Positions 1-9,770 of a DNA stretch of 64,000 nt are shown one piece after another. This DNA comes from Pseudomonas sp. MYb118 (GTDB taxonomy: Bacteria > Pseudomonadota > Gammaproteobacteria > Pseudomonadales > Pseudomonadaceae). The notes under the pieces are model-generated. The model did no database searches. It worked only from the letters and a program-made list of their open reading frames with translations, and was not told the origin of the DNA. Every line of letters starts with the position of its first letter. Position 1 is the stretch's first letter. The DNA is taken from positions 62,001-126,000 of the forward strand of contig NZ_JBFRXN010000001.1 of the NCBI RefSeq assembly GCF_040947875.1. The letters run 5' to 3'. The position numbers were made by a program, and so were the translations under genes.

Positions 1-613
1 CCCAGTACGGCAGCAGATGGATGGTCAGGAAGTCCACTGCCGGAGCGATTTCCGGGTGTTTGAGCCAGAACTCCCAGACGTCGGCGTAAGTGACGGGTTG
101 CTTGACCTGGCTTTTGACCTTGGTGATCAGCCTGGCCAGTTGCGGGCCGGTGACCTCTTTGCGCAGCAGTGCTTCGTTGCCGACGATCACCGCGCTGACC
201 ACGTCCGGGTTGGCGTTGGCCGAAGCGATCAGCAGGTCGACCTCTTTCTCGGTGTCCACCGGGTTGCTGTTGACCCAGGCGCCGATCATCAGCTTCAGGC
301 CGTGTTTACGCGCCAGGTCCGGCAGCGCGTCAAGGCCGGTCATCGAGTAGGTGCGGATGCATTCGAAGCGGGTAGACAACAACGCGAGGTCAGCGTCCAT
401 GCGCTCCGGGCGCAGCTTGAAGGGCTGGTCGAACGGCGATTGGTCCTTGTCGAACGGCGTGTAGGAGGCGCATTGCAATTTATGGGTGGCGCTGGCCACG
501 TCCGGCAGAATCACCGGTTGGCCGATCCCGTACCAGAAACCGCCCAGGGCAAACAGGCCCAGCAGGCAGGCGAACAGATAGGCCAAAAAAGGAAAGCGGG
601 GTGTCACGGGCAT
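1..613 (-). CDS. GH17-type membrane glycoside hydrolase (partial, C-terminus off window)
   Basis: Open frame on the minus strand from an ATG at 613 to the window edge, 204 residues visible. Residues about 7-29 form one hydrophobic signal-anchor. The rest is periplasmic and resembles glycoside hydrolase family 17 proteins of Pseudomonas, which are linked to beta-glucan synthesis or remodelling. IVGNEALLR at about 143-151 matches the GH17 acid/base Glu context (Asn146-Glu147). The nucleophile region lies beyond the window. It is divergent from the betaine-binding gene at 942. Family assignment is by motif and overall look; the exact substrate cannot be told. Confidence 0.72.
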   Translation of the reverse strand, partial: MPVTPRFPFLAYLFACLLGLFALGGFWYGIGQPVILPDVASATHKLQCASYTPFDKDQSPFDQPFKLRPERMDADLALLSTRFECIRTYSMTGLDALPDLARKHGLKLMIGAWVNSNPVDTEKEVDLLIASANANPDVVSAVIVGNEALLRKEVTGPQLARLITKVKSQVKQPVTYADVWEFWLKHPEIAPAVDFLTIHLLPYW

Positions 614-941
614 GGTCAGCCGTCCGGGAGCAAAGCGGCGCATGTTACCTGCATTTGCCCTGTGCTTGGTGGCCTGCACGATTTTGACATGCAAAGTTCA
701 GGCAGATTGCCCGAGGCATTTATATGGCGCGTGGTTAATGGCGTTCTGATGTCGTTTCTCGATGCCTTGAGGTCGCAGGCAGCACAGGTTCCGGTTGGCG
801 TCAGGTTGATGATCGAAGCGTCAGTACTCCGCTGATGTTCGAACGAGTTTGCGGTGAGGCGTGATGGGGGCGCCGCGCACCATAACAATACGTTGACGCG
901 GCTCGGCACCCGTCGAGCGCAGCACTTTCGGGGAAGTAACG
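614..941. other. divergent intergenic region, no gene seen
   Basis: This 328-base gap separates the divergent GH17 gene and betX-like gene and should hold both promoters. I see no convincing coding frame, REP element or terminator. A GGGGAAG ribosome-binding site at about 930-936 serves the ATG at 942. Confidence 0.5.
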
Positions 942-1793
942 ATGAAGATGCGACGACTTTTAGGCGCAGGTGCCGCTCTGGTACTTGCGATGGGCTCGAC
1001 ATTCGCCAACGCAGAAAAACAGACCCTGAGCATCGGTTACGTTGACGGCTGGTCCGACAGCGTCGCGACGACTCACGTGGCAGCAGAAGTGATCAAGCAG
1101 AAACTCGGTTATGACGTGAAGCTGCAAGCCGTCGCCACCGGGATCATGTGGCAGGGCGTGGCCACCGGCAAACTGGACGCCATGCTGTCGGCCTGGCTGC
1201 CGGTGACCCATGGTGATTACTGGGCGAAGAACAAGGATCAGGTCGTCGACTACGGTCCGAACTTCAAGGACGCGAAAATCGGCCTGATCGTGCCGGAGTA
1301 CGTCAAGGCCAAGTCGCTGGAAGACCTGAAGACCGATGACAGCTTCAAGAAACGCATCGTCGGCATCGACGCCGGTTCCGGCGTGATGCTCAAGACCGAA
1401 CAGGCGATCAAGGACTACGACCTGACCGGCTATCAACTCAAGGCCAGTTCCGGCGCCGGCATGATTGCCGAGCTGACTCGCGCCGAGAAGAAGAACGAAT
1501 CCATTGCCGTGACCGGTTGGGTGCCGCACTGGATGTTCGCCAAGTGGAAACTGCGCTTCCTCGAAGACCCGAAAGGCGTGTATGGCGCGGCTGAAACCGT
1601 GAACAGCATCGGCAGCAAGGAACTGGATGCCAAGGCACCGGAAGTGGCCAAGTTCCTGAAGAACTTCCAGTGGGCTTCGAAAGACGAAATCGGCGAAGTC
1701 ATGCTGGCCATCCAGGAAGGCGCCAAGCCGGACGCTGCCGCGAAGGACTGGGTCGCCAAACACCCGGATCGCGTGGCGGAGTGGACCAAGTAA
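942..1793 (+). CDS. betX: glycine betaine ABC transporter substrate-binding protein (BetX-like)
   Basis: 283 residues with a Sec signal peptide (cleavage probably after ANA, about residue 24) and an OpuAC-type periplasmic binding fold. Trp85 and Trp94 in SAWLPVTHGDYW, and the Trp-rich GWVPHWMFAKW segment near 187-197, fit the aromatic box that holds quaternary amines. No permease or ATPase gene is adjacent, so it should work as an orphan binding protein that feeds a transporter encoded elsewhere. In P. aeruginosa the orphan betaine-binding protein BetX likewise sits beside a DUF485 gene and an acetate permease gene, and that context supports the symbol. Ligand specificity (betaine versus choline or carnitine) is inferred. 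Start chosen for the GGGGAAG site 6 bases upstream. Confidence 0.82.
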   Translation: MKMRRLLGAGAALVLAMGSTFANAEKQTLSIGYVDGWSDSVATTHVAAEVIKQKLGYDVKLQAVATGIMWQGVATGKLDAMLSAWLPVTHGDYWAKNKDQVVDYGPNFKDAKIGLIVPEYVKAKSLEDLKTDDSFKKRIVGIDAGSGVMLKTEQAIKDYDLTGYQLKASSGAGMIAELTRAEKKNESIAVTGWVPHWMFAKWKLRFLEDPKGVYGAAETVNSIGSKELDAKAPEVAKFLKNFQWASKDEIGEVMLAIQEGAKPDAAAKDWVAKHPDRVAEWTK

Positions 1794-1821
1794 GCGGTTG
1801 ATTTAATCAGGCGCACTGTCC

Positions 1822-1911
1822 CCTGTGGGAGCGAGCCTGCTCGCGATGATGGCATTGCAGACACCGAACGGGTGACTGTCAGGCCGCCATCGCGAGCAGG
1901 CTCGCTCCCAC
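1822..1911. repeat. REP doublet (inverted pair)
   Basis: Two copies of the GTGGGAGCGAGCCTGCTCGCGAT type palindrome in opposite orientation, separated by about 45 bases, directly after the betX-like gene. This is the usual Pseudomonas REP/BIME arrangement in an intergenic position. Confidence 0.9.
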
Positions 1912-2043
1912 TTTTATTTGCCAATGCTTGAAATTGGCGATTCTGTCACGTAGCTCTAAGACTAAGGTCGTCTGGAACCCGGCTCGCAGCCGAATAAAGT
2001 GGATACCGTTACAACAATAATCTGTGCTGCGAGGATAAAAACA

Positions 2044-2355
2044 ATGAACGACAGCATTTACCTCTCGATTCAAAACAGCCCCCGTTTCAAGGAGCTGGTT
2101 AGCAAGCGAGAAAGGTTCGCCTGGATTCTTTCGGCGATCATGCTTGGGCTTTACTCCGCATTCATCCTTCTGATCGCTTACGGGCCGCAGGTGCTGGGGG
2201 CAAAAATCAGCCCTGAGTCGTCCATTACCTGGGGTATTCCGATTGGTGTCGGCCTGATCGTTTCGGCCTTCATCCTGACCGGGATCTACGTGCGACGCGC
2301 CAACGGCGAGTTCGACGACCTGAACAATGCGATTCTCAAGGAGGCTCAGCAATGA
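2044..2355 (+). CDS. yjcH: DUF485 inner-membrane protein (YjcH-like)
   Basis: 103-residue protein with two membrane segments (about residues 24-46 and 60-82), matching DUF485/YjcH, the small partner encoded just before the acetate symporter ActP in many proteobacteria. The frame could open further upstream, but the ATG at 2044 with GAGGATA about 8 bases before it gives the usual family length (E. coli YjcH is 104 residues). Its stop overlaps the actP start (ATGA), so the two are translationally coupled. Its molecular role is not established; co-occurrence suggests a role in ActP function or assembly. Confidence 0.88.
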   Translation: MNDSIYLSIQNSPRFKELVSKRERFAWILSAIMLGLYSAFILLIAYGPQVLGAKISPESSITWGIPIGVGLIVSAFILTGIYVRRANGEFDDLNNAILKEAQQ

Positions 2356-4010
2356 TCCGGCGTCTACTGGCTCTTCTGAGTATTGCAGCCTTTGCACCGG
2401 CAGCCTGGGCGGCTGACGCCCTGACCGGTGCCGTGCAGAAACAACCCCTCAACGTGTCCGCCATCGTGATGTTCGTCGCGTTTGTCGGCGCGACCCTGTG
2501 CATCACCTACTGGGCCTCCAAGCGTAACAAATCGGCTGCCGACTACTACGCGGCAGGCGGCAAGATCACCGGTTTCCAGAACGGTCTGGCAATTGCCGGT
2601 GACTACATGTCCGCGGCGTCCTTCCTGGGGATTTCCGCGCTGGTGTTCACCTCCGGCTACGATGGCCTGATCTATTCGATCGGCTTCCTGGTGGGCTGGC
2701 CGATCATTCTGTTCCTGATCGCCGAGCGTCTGCGTAACCTGGGTAAATACACCTTTGCCGACGTGGCGTCCTACCGCCTCGGGCAAACCCAGATCCGTTC
2801 GCTGTCTGCCTGCGGTTCGCTGGTGGTGGTAGCGTTTTACCTGATCGCGCAAATGGTGGGTGCCGGCAAGCTGATCCAGCTGCTGTTCGGTCTCGACTAC
2901 CATGTGGCCGTGATCCTGGTCGGTATCCTGATGTGCGCCTATGTGCTGTTCGGCGGCATGCTGGCAACCACCTGGGTACAGATCATCAAGGCTGTGCTGC
3001 TGCTGTCCGGTGCTTCCTTCATGGCACTGATGGTGATGAAGCACGTTAACTTCGACTTCAGCATGCTATTCTCCGAGGCGGTCAAGGTTCACCCTAAAGG
3101 TGAAGCGATCATGAGCCCGGGCGGCCTGGTGAAAGATCCTATCTCCGCGTTCTCCCTGGGCCTGGCACTGATGTTCGGTACCGCTGGCCTGCCGCACATC
3201 CTGATGCGCTTCTTCACCGTGAGCGACGCCAAGGAAGCGCGCAAGAGCGTGCTGTACGCAACCGGTTTCATCGGCTACTTCTACATCCTGACCTTCATCA
3301 TCGGTTTTGGCGCGATCCTGCTGGTCAGCACCAACCCGGCGTTCAAGGATGCGGCTGGCGCGCTGTTGGGCGGTAACAACATGGCGGCGGTGCACCTGGC
3401 AGACGCAGTGGGCGGCAGTATCTTCCTGGGCTTCATCTCGGCAGTAGCGTTCGCGACCATCCTGGCAGTGGTTGCCGGTCTGACCCTGGCCGGTGCTTCG
3501 GCGGTGTCCCACGACCTGTATGCCAGCGTGATCAAGAAAGGCAAGGCCAACGAGAAGGACGAGATCCGCGTTTCGAAAATCACCACCATCACCCTGGCGG
3601 TGCTGGCGATCGGCCTGGGCATCCTGTTCGAAAGCCAGAACATCGCGTTCATGGTGGGCCTGGCGTTCTCCATCGCCGCGAGCTGCAACTTCCCGGTACT
3701 GCTGCTCTCCATGTACTGGAAAAAGCTGACCACCCGCGGTGCGATGATCGGCGGCTGGCTGGGCCTGCTCAGTGCCGTTGGCCTGATGATCCTCGGCCCG
3801 ACCATCTGGGTGCAGATCCTGCACCACGAGAAGGCCATCTTCCCGTACGAGTACCCAGCGCTGTTCTCGATGATCATTGCGTTCGTCGGTATTTGGTTCT
3901 TCTCGATCACCGACAAGTCGACCGCAGCCGACAAAGAGCGGGCGCTGTTCTTCCCGCAATTCGTACGCTCGCAGACCGGTCTGGGCGCAAGTGGAGCGGT
4001 TTCGCACTAA
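2352..4010 (+). CDS. actP: cation/acetate symporter ActP
   Basis: 552-residue sodium:solute symporter (SLC5) family protein. An N-terminal signal-like segment ending at AWAADA is followed by about 13 membrane helices. [17 protein letters not shown] and the [18 protein letters not shown] segment are typical of the ActP branch, which takes up acetate and other short monocarboxylates. It overlaps the DUF485 gene by 4 bases. In Pseudomonas, acetate-scavenging genes such as acs and actP are regulated by the CrbS/CrbR (MxtR/ErdR) system; a CrbS-type sensor is encoded at 55258-58728 of this window. A rho-independent terminator follows at 4051. Confidence 0.93.
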   Translation: MIRRLLALLSIAAFAPAAWAADALTGAVQKQPLNVSAIVMFVAFVGATLCITYWASKRNKSAADYYAAGGKITGFQNGLAIAGDYMSAASFLGISALVFTSGYDGLIYSIGFLVGWPIILFLIAERLRNLGKYTFADVASYRLGQTQIRSLSACGSLVVVAFYLIAQMVGAGKLIQLLFGLDYHVAVILVGILMCAYVLFGGMLATTWVQIIKAVLLLSGASFMALMVMKHVNFDFSMLFSEAVKVHPKGEAIMSPGGLVKDPISAFSLGLALMFGTAGLPHILMRFFTVSDAKEARKSVLYATGFIGYFYILTFIIGFGAILLVSTNPAFKDAAGALLGGNNMAAVHLADAVGGSIFLGFISAVAFATILAVVAGLTLAGASAVSHDLYASVIKKGKANEKDEIRVSKITTITLAVLAIGLGILFESQNIAFMVGLAFSIAASCNFPVLLLSMYWKKLTTRGAMIGGWLGLLSAVGLMILGPTIWVQILHHEKAIFPYEYPALFSMIIAFVGIWFFSITDKSTAADKERALFFPQFVRSQTGLGASGAVSH

Positions 4011-4050
4011 GGCGTGATGCTTTTATATAGATAACCACGCTTGAAAAAAT

Positions 4051-4080
4051 TACCCCGGTCGAGAGACCGGGGTATTTTTT
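4051..4080 (+). terminator. intrinsic terminator after actP
   Basis: CCCCGGTC-GAGA-GACCGGGG stem-loop (4053-4072) followed by a T-rich run. Confidence 0.9.
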
Positions 4081-4110
4081 TGCCCGCCAGTCCCCGACTT
4101 CCCCACCCCA

Positions 4111-4213
4111 CTGTAGGAGCGAGCTTGCTCGCGATGGTCGTTAACGATGACGCTGACTATCTGACACCCAGCGTTGCCTGAACCACCATCGCGAGCAAGC
4201 TCGCTCCTACAGG
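4111..4213. repeat. REP doublet
   Basis: Inverted pair of CTGTAGGAGCGAGCTTGCTC palindromes about 55 bases apart, the first member of the repeat block between actP and gltA. Confidence 0.88.
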
Positions 4214-4225
4214 GTAAAGCGCGCG

Positions 4226-4432
4226 ATTTTATAGGCGCCACAGATTGCCCCGTCGGCAGGCCGAGTGGAGGTTCTGAGCAGTGGGCAACCCGGCATGGAT
4301 GCCGGGTTAGCCGCCCTCGGCCAAGGATGGCCGATGGCGGCGCGCCCACGGAGCAGGACCGGAGCGAGGGAACCCGGAGCGCCAGCGAAGGGCCGTACGT
4401 CAGGGGCCGGGCGTTTTGGTGACTTTGGCGCT
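4226..4432. repeat. long structured intergenic repeat module
   Basis: About 200 GC-rich bases with nested hairpins, for example AACCCGGCAT-G-GATGCCGGGTT near 4288-4308 and a GGCCAAGGATGGCC element near 4320. It resembles the longer, structured non-REP repeats scattered through genomes of the P. fluorescens group. The family name cannot be confirmed by eye. Open frames on both strands here lack family resemblance and look like shadows of the repeat. Confidence 0.55.
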
Positions 4433-4756
4433 CCAAAGTCACCCGCCGTAAAGGCGGAACCAAAAGCGGCCGTTACCGCAGAAACGGACATGTACGCCTG
4501 TAAGGCCGCCATCGCGAGCAAGCTCGCTCCTACAGGGCCCCAAAGTCACCCGCCGTAAGGGCGGAACCGAAAGCGGGCCGTTACCGCAGAAATGGATATG
4601 TACACCTGTAAGGCCGCCATCGCGAGCAAGCTCGCTCCTACAGGGCCCCAAAGTCACCCGCCGTAGGGGCGGAACCTTAAGCGGCCGCACCCGCAGAAAT
4701 GGATATGTACACCGGAAGGCCGCCATCGCGGGCAGGCCCGCTCCCACAGGGGAGGG
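4433..4756. repeat. three tandem copies of a ~107-bp composite unit with REP halves
   Basis: Units begin with CCAAAGTCACCCGCCGTA at 4433, 4540 and 4648 (periods 107 and 108). Each contains a GGCGGAACC motif, a segment with ACCGCAGAAA...TGTAC, and ends in one REP half (ATCGCGAGCAAGCTCGCTCC in units 1-2, a diverged GGGCAGGCCCGCTCCC form in unit 3). Unit 3 is the most diverged. Confidence 0.85.
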
Positions 4757-4781
4757 GGGAGGGGCACGACCTGCCACAAAC

Positions 4782-4813
4782 AAAAACGGCCTCTATATAG
4801 ATAGAGGCCGTTT
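4782..4813 (-). terminator. intrinsic terminator of gltA
   Basis: AAACGGCCTCTAT / ATAGAGGCCGTTT stem (13 bp) with a 4-base loop. On the minus strand it ends in a T run, 36 bases after the gltA stop. Confidence 0.9.
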
Positions 4814-4848
4814 CCGGTACAGCTCAACACGCTAGAGCAAGACAGATC

Positions 4849-6138
4849 TTACTTGCGGTCTTCCAGCTTGGTGATATCACGCGACTCGTAGCCGGTGTAC
4901 AACTGGCGCGGGCGGCCGATCTTGTACGGGCTGGAGAGCATTTCCTTCCAGTGCGAGATCCAGCCGACAGTACGTGCCAGCGCGAAGATCACAGTGAACA
5001 TGCTGGTTGGAATGCCGATCGCCTTGAGGATGATCCCCGAGTAGAAGTCGACGTTCGGGTACAGCGAGCGTTCGATGAAGTACGGGTCGGTCAGGGCGAT
5101 CTCTTCCAGGCGCATGGCCAGTTCGAGTTGCGGATCGTTCTTGATGCCCAGTTCCTTCAGCACTTCGTCACAGGTCTGCTTCATGACGGTAGCGCGCGGG
5201 TCGCGGTTCTTGTAGACGCGGTGACCGAAGCCCATCAACTTGAACGGATCGTTCTTGTCCTTGGCCTTGGCGATGAACTTGTCGATGTTCGAGACATCGC
5301 CGATTTCATCGAGCATGGTCAGTACGGCTTCGTTCGCACCGCCGTGGGCAGGGCCCCACAGTGCGGCGATACCGGCGGCGATACAGGCGAACGGGTTGGC
5401 ACCCGACGAACCGGCCAGACGTACGGTCGACGTCGAGGCGTTCTGCTCGTGGTCGGCGTGGAGGATGAAGATCCGGTCCATGGCCTTGGCGAGTACCGGG
5501 CTGATCGGTTTGATCTCGCACGGGGTGTTGAACATCATGTGCAGGAAGTTTTCCGCGTACGACAGGTCGTTGCGCGGGTACATCATGGGTTGGCCCATGG
5601 AGTACTTGTAAACCATCGCTGCCAGGGTTGGCATCTTGGCAACCAGGCGGATCGCGGAGATTTCGCGATGCTGCGGGTTATTGATGTCCAGGGAGTCGTG
5701 GTAGAAGGCGGAGAGGGCGCCGACTACGCCGCACATGACAGCCATCGGGTGGGCGTCGCGACGGAAACCGTTGAAGAAGGTCTTCAACTGTTCGTGAACC
5801 ATGGTGTGGTTCTTGACGGTGCTGACGAACTGGGCCTTCTGTTCTGCGGTCGGCAGTTCGCCGTTGAGCAGCAGGTAGCAGGTTTCCAGGTAGTCCGACT
5901 TCTCGGCCAGTTGCTCGATCGGGTAGCCGCGATGCAGCAGGATGCCGTTGTCGCCGTCGATGTAGGTGATCTTCGACTCGCAGGAGGCGGTCGACATGAA
6001 ACCAGGGTCAAAGGTGAAACGGCCCGTGGCCGTCAGGCCCCGTACGTCGATAACATCGGGACCAACGGTGCCGGTTAAAATGGGCAGCTCGACGGGGGCT
6101 GCGCCCTCGATGATCAACTGCGCTTTTTTGTCAGCCAT
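4849..6138 (-). CDS. gltA: citrate synthase
   Basis: 429-residue type-I (Gram-negative, hexameric class) citrate synthase condensing acetyl-CoA with oxaloacetate. Active-site signatures are present: the His-containing [26 protein letters not shown], the [15 protein letters not shown] block, and the Asp in [10 protein letters not shown]. Length agrees with the family. AGGAGG stands 4-5 bases before the ATG. It is divergent from sdhCDAB, an arrangement shared with other gammaproteobacteria, and a consensus-like promoter is seen at 6197-6224. Confidence 0.98.
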   Translation of the reverse strand: MADKKAQLIIEGAAPVELPILTGTVGPDVIDVRGLTATGRFTFDPGFMSTASCESKITYIDGDNGILLHRGYPIEQLAEKSDYLETCYLLLNGELPTAEQKAQFVSTVKNHTMVHEQLKTFFNGFRRDAHPMAVMCGVVGALSAFYHDSLDINNPQHREISAIRLVAKMPTLAAMVYKYSMGQPMMYPRNDLSYAENFLHMMFNTPCEIKPISPVLAKAMDRIFILHADHEQNASTSTVRLAGSSGANPFACIAAGIAALWGPAHGGANEAVLTMLDEIGDVSNIDKFIAKAKDKNDPFKLMGFGHRVYKNRDPRATVMKQTCDEVLKELGIKNDPQLELAMRLEEIALTDPYFIERSLYPNVDFYSGIILKAIGIPTSMFTVIFALARTVGWISHWKEMLSSPYKIGRPRQLYTGYESRDITKLEDRK

Positions 6139-6196
6139 GTGGCCTCCTATTTATGCTTGAAATCATCAGACAGACCCCCCACGCAGGGCCCGCACC

Positions 6197-6224
6197 ACTA
6201 TAGTGAGATAAATTCGAATGTCAA
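6197..6224 (-). promoter_or_regulatory. probable sigma70 promoter of gltA
   Basis: On the minus strand TTGACA (6219-6224), a 16-base spacer, then TATAGT (6197-6202). This places the transcript start near 6190, about 50 bases before the gltA ATG. By eye only. Confidence 0.65.
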
Positions 6225-6338
6225 TTTGCCTAAAGTCTTGCTCCAGAAGGCTTTAACCCTACTTTTTTCTCGAAATTGCCTGCCATTTACGCCTTTTATC
6301 CAACTTGCGCAATCCGCTATTAGGGGAAGGTGAACGCG

Positions 6339-6367
6339 TTGTCATTAGTAGCCTAACTGTCTATACT
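6339..6367 (+). promoter_or_regulatory. probable sigma70 promoter of sdhCDAB-suc operon
   Basis: TTGTCA (6339-6344), 17-base spacer, TATACT (6362-6367). Together with the gltA promoter it accounts for most of the 363-base gltA-sdhC gap. It predicts a leader of about 125 bases before sdhC. Confidence 0.65.
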
Positions 6368-6501
6368 CGGCAGCCGACCGCCAAGGGCTTTTGGGCTTGC
6401 GTTATTGGGGGTCGCCTCCCTGGGTGGTGGTTACCTGACCAGTGCACTCCCCAACAACTTTGCCCTGATTGTTAGGGGCTCTTCAGTGTGAAAAAAAAGC
6501 C

Positions 6502-6876
6502 GTGAAAAGCCAACGACCTGTAAACCTAGACCTAAGGACCATCAAACTCCCTGTCACTGCTTACACGTCCATTCTTCACCGTATTTCCGGTGTCATCCTC
6601 TTCGTGTGCCTTGCCATCATGCTTTACGCATTGGACAAGTCGCTGAGCTCCGAGGAAGGCTTCGGCGAGGTGAAAGCGTGTCTGACCAGTCCGCTGGCCA
6701 AGCTAGTGATTTGGGGCATCCTGTCCGCTCTGCTGTATCACCTGGTAGCCGGTGTGCGCCATTTGATCATGGACATGGGCATCGGTGAGACGCTGGAAGG
6801 CGGCAAGCTGGGCTCGAAAATCGTTATCGCCGTTTCCGTGGTGGTAATCGTTCTGGCAGGAGTTTGGATATGGTAA
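6502..6876 (+). CDS. sdhC: succinate dehydrogenase cytochrome b556 subunit
   Basis: Membrane anchor subunit of complex II, three helices. HRISGVILF and LLYHLVAGVRHLIMD carry the quinone-site and haem-ligand His context of SdhC. The start is uncertain. GTG at 6502 gives 124 residues beginning (M)KSQRPVNLDL. An upstream GTG at 6488 is out of frame because of a run of eight A at 6491-6498. A TTG at 6469 is in frame but unlikely. No strong Shine-Dalgarno is visible before 6502. The stop overlaps the sdhD start. Confidence 0.93.
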   Translation: MKSQRPVNLDLRTIKLPVTAYTSILHRISGVILFVCLAIMLYALDKSLSSEEGFGEVKACLTSPLAKLVIWGILSALLYHLVAGVRHLIMDMGIGETLEGGKLGSKIVIAVSVVVIVLAGVWIW

Positions 6877-7238
6877 CTAACGTCACGAACCTCTCGCGTT
6901 CGGGCCTCTATGACTGGATGGCGCAACGCGTGTCGGCGGTCGTTCTCGCGGCTTATTTCATTTTCCTGATCGGCTACGTCGTTGCCCACCCTGGCATCAG
7001 CTACGCCCAATGGCATGAACTGTTCGCCAGCAACTGGATGCGAATTTTCAGTCTCCTGGCCCTTGTTGCCCTCGGCGCTCACGCCTGGGTCGGCATGTGG
7101 ACCATCGCGACCGACTACCTGACGCCAATGGCGTTCGGCAAGTCCGCGACTGCAATTCGTTTCCTTTTCCAGGCAGTATGCGGCGTCGCGATGTTCGCTT
7201 ACTTCGTCTGGGGTGTGCAGATTCTCTGGGGTATCTGA
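6870..7238 (+). CDS. sdhD: succinate dehydrogenase hydrophobic membrane anchor
   Basis: 122 residues with three membrane helices, second anchor of complex II. LVALGAHAWVGMWTIATDYL contains the conserved His and Trp region of SdhD. The ATG at 6870 overlaps the sdhC stop in ATGGTAA; a TTG two codons earlier is also in frame but less likely, and AGGAG lies upstream. Cotranscribed with sdhC and sdhA (3-base gap). Confidence 0.94.
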   Translation: MVTNVTNLSRSGLYDWMAQRVSAVVLAAYFIFLIGYVVAHPGISYAQWHELFASNWMRIFSLLALVALGAHAWVGMWTIATDYLTPMAFGKSATAIRFLFQAVCGVAMFAYFVWGVQILWGI

Positions 7239-7241
7239 GTC

Positions 7242-9014
7242 ATGGCTAACATTCCAACGATTTCTTTCGACGCCATCATCATTGGTGGTGGCGGCGCCGG
7301 CATGCGCGCAGCGCTGCAGCTGGCACAGGGCGGTCACAAGACTGCCGTGATCACCAAGGTGTTCCCGACCCGTTCGCACACCGTATCGGCTCAAGGCGGC
7401 ATCACCTGCGCCATCGCCTCTGCGGATCCGAACGATGACTGGCGCTGGCACATGTACGATACCGTCAAGGGTTCCGACTACATCGGTGACCAGGACGCTA
7501 TCGAATACATGTGTCAGGAAGGCCCGGCTGCCGTTTTCGAGCTGGACCACATGGGTCTGCCATTCTCCCGTACCGAACAAGGCCGCATCTACCAGCGTCC
7601 ATTCGGTGGCCAGTCCAAGGACTACGGCAAAGGCGGCCAGGCTGCACGTACCTGCGCGGCATCCGACCGTACCGGTCACGCCCTGCTGCATACCCTTTAC
7701 CAAGGCAACCTGAAAGCCGGTACCACGTTCCTGAACGAGTACTACGCTGTTGACCTGGTGAAAAACGATGCTGGCGATTTCGTCGGCGTTATCGCCATCT
7801 GCATCGAAACCGGCGAAACCACCTACATCCGTTCGAAAGCCACCGTGCTGGCGACCGGCGGTGCTGGCCGTATCTACGCTTCGACCACCAACGCCCTGAT
7901 CAACACCGGTGACGGTGTCGGCATGGCCCTGCGTGCAGGCGTACCGGTACAAGACATCGAAATGTGGCAGTTCCACCCGACCGGCATCGCCGGCGCCGGT
8001 GTACTGGTAACCGAAGGTTGCCGTGGTGAAGGTGGTTACCTGATCAACAAACACGGCGAGCGTTTCATGGAGCGTTATGCTCCGAACGCCAAAGACCTGG
8101 CAGGTCGTGACGTGGTTGCTCGCTCGATGGTTAAGGAAATCATCGCGGGTAACGGTTGCGGTCCTAACGGCGACCACGTAATGCTCAAACTCGACCACCT
8201 GGGCGAGGAAGTGCTGCACAGCCGTCTGCCGGGCATTTGCGAACTGTCGAAAACGTTTGCTCACGTTGACCCGGTCGTTGCTCCGGTTCCGGTCGTTCCA
8301 ACCTGCCACTACATGATGGGCGGCGTTGCCACCAACATTCATGGCCAGGCGATCACCCAGAACGCCGAAGGCGTGGACACCATCATCCCAGGCCTGTTCG
8401 CCGTAGGCGAAGTGGCTTGCGTATCGGTTCACGGTGCCAACCGCCTGGGCGGCAACTCGCTGCTCGACCTGGTGGTCTTCGGCCGTGCTGCCGGCCTGCA
8501 CCTGGAAAAGGCGCTGACCGACGGTATCGAATACGACGACGCCACCGAAGCCAACATCAACGCCGCCCTGGCCCGTCTGTCCGCCCTGAACGAGCGTACC
8601 GATGGCGAAGACGTGGCTACCCTGCGTCGCGAGCTGCAAAGCTGCATGCAGAACTACTTCGGTGTATTCCGTACCGGCGAATACATGCAGAAGGGTATTG
8701 CCCAGCTGGCCGAACTGCGCGCACGTATTGCCAACGTCAAGATCAACGACAAGTCGCAAGCGTTCAACACGGCTCGTATCGAGGCTCTGGAACTGCAAAA
8801 CCTGCTGGAAGTGGCTGAAGCTACTGCCATCGCTGCCGAAGTACGTAAAGAGTCCCGCGGTGCTCACGCCCGTGAAGACTTCGAAGATCGTGACGACGAA
8901 AACTGGCTGTGCCACACCCTGTACTTCCCGGGTGAGAAACGCGTTGCCAAGCGTGCCGTGAACTTCTCGCCGAAGACTGTTCCGACTTTCGAACCTAAAG
9001 TCCGGACTTATTAA
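7242..9014 (+). CDS. sdhA: succinate dehydrogenase flavoprotein subunit
   Basis: 590-residue catalytic subunit of complex II, oxidising succinate to fumarate. [14 protein letters not shown] near the N-terminus is the dinucleotide-binding motif. [11 protein letters not shown] carries the His that binds FAD covalently. [21 protein letters not shown] and RDVVARSM contribute to the substrate and proton-transfer site. Full family length. Confidence 0.98.
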   Translation: MANIPTISFDAIIIGGGGAGMRAALQLAQGGHKTAVITKVFPTRSHTVSAQGGITCAIASADPNDDWRWHMYDTVKGSDYIGDQDAIEYMCQEGPAAVFELDHMGLPFSRTEQGRIYQRPFGGQSKDYGKGGQAARTCAASDRTGHALLHTLYQGNLKAGTTFLNEYYAVDLVKNDAGDFVGVIAICIETGETTYIRSKATVLATGGAGRIYASTTNALINTGDGVGMALRAGVPVQDIEMWQFHPTGIAGAGVLVTEGCRGEGGYLINKHGERFMERYAPNAKDLAGRDVVARSMVKEIIAGNGCGPNGDHVMLKLDHLGEEVLHSRLPGICELSKTFAHVDPVVAPVPVVPTCHYMMGGVATNIHGQAITQNAEGVDTIIPGLFAVGEVACVSVHGANRLGGNSLLDLVVFGRAAGLHLEKALTDGIEYDDATEANINAALARLSALNERTDGEDVATLRRELQSCMQNYFGVFRTGEYMQKGIAQLAELRARIANVKINDKSQAFNTARIEALELQNLLEVAEATAIAAEVRKESRGAHAREDFEDRDDENWLCHTLYFPGEKRVAKRAVNFSPKTVPTFEPKVRTY

Positions 9015-9025
9015 GGGTGACCGCC

Positions 9026-9730
9026 ATGTTGCAAGTCAGTGTTTATCGTTACAACCCTGATCAGGACGCTGCGCCGTTCATGCAGGAATTCCAGGTCGAT
9101 ACCGGTGGTAAGGACCTGATGGTGCTGGACGTGCTCGCGCTGATCAAAGAGCAGGACGAGGGTTTCTCCTACCGTCGTTCCTGCCGTGAAGGCGTTTGCG
9201 GCTCCGACGGCATGAACATCAACGGCAAGAATGGCCTGGCGTGCATCACGCCGCTGTCCGCTGTTGTAAAAGGTAACAAGTTGATCGTTCGTCCTCTGCC
9301 AGGTTTGCCGGTGATCCGTGACCTGGTCGTCGATATGAGCATCTTCTACAAGCAATACGAGAAGGTGAAGCCATACCTGCAGAACGACACGCCGGCCCCG
9401 GCCATCGAGCGTCTGCAGTCCCCGGAAGAGCGTGAAAAGCTCGACGGTCTGTACGAGTGCATCCTGTGCGCCTGCTGCTCGACCTCTTGCCCGTCCTTCT
9501 GGTGGAACCCGGACAAGTTCCTGGGCCCAGCTGCCCTGCTGCAAGCGTACCGCTTCCTGGCAGACAGCCGCGACACCAAGACTGCCGAGCGTCTGGCTTC
9601 GCTGGATGACCCGTTCAGCGTATTCCGCTGCCGCGGGATCATGAACTGCGTCAACGTCTGTCCGAAAGGCCTGAACCCGACTAAGGCCATCGGTCACGTA
9701 CGTAACATGCTGCTGCAGAGCGGCGTGTGA
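9026..9730 (+). CDS. sdhB: succinate dehydrogenase iron-sulfur subunit
   Basis: 234 residues. The N-terminal ferredoxin domain holds the [2Fe-2S] cysteines in SCREGVCGSDGMNINGKNG plus the following C. The C-terminal domain has CILCACCSTSCP and CRGIMNCVNVCPKGLNP for the [4Fe-4S] and [3Fe-4S] clusters. The ATG at 9026 is preceded by AAGGGTG with normal spacing; the GTG at 9017 lies inside that site and is less likely. Confidence 0.97.
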   Translation: MLQVSVYRYNPDQDAAPFMQEFQVDTGGKDLMVLDVLALIKEQDEGFSYRRSCREGVCGSDGMNINGKNGLACITPLSAVVKGNKLIVRPLPGLPVIRDLVVDMSIFYKQYEKVKPYLQNDTPAPAIERLQSPEEREKLDGLYECILCACCSTSCPSFWWNPDKFLGPAALLQAYRFLADSRDTKTAERLASLDDPFSVFRCRGIMNCVNVCPKGLNPTKAIGHVRNMLLQSGV

Positions 9731-9770
9731 TTCAGCTGCTGTAAATGTAGTACCGCTGTACCCGTAGATG

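Noticed and set aside
17..835. 272-codon plus-strand frame at the left edge
   Set aside because: Antisense to the GH17 gene, whose minus-strand frame shows a membrane anchor and catalytic motif.
4050..4783. Several long open frames on both strands with CRSELARDGG or APTGPQ-like peptides
   Set aside because: They are translations of REP elements and the structured repeat, have no ribosome sites and repeat the same peptide in every copy.
6738..8915. 725-codon minus-strand open frame
   Set aside because: Antisense shadow of sdhD-sdhA in GC-rich DNA; the plus-strand genes have clear motifs.
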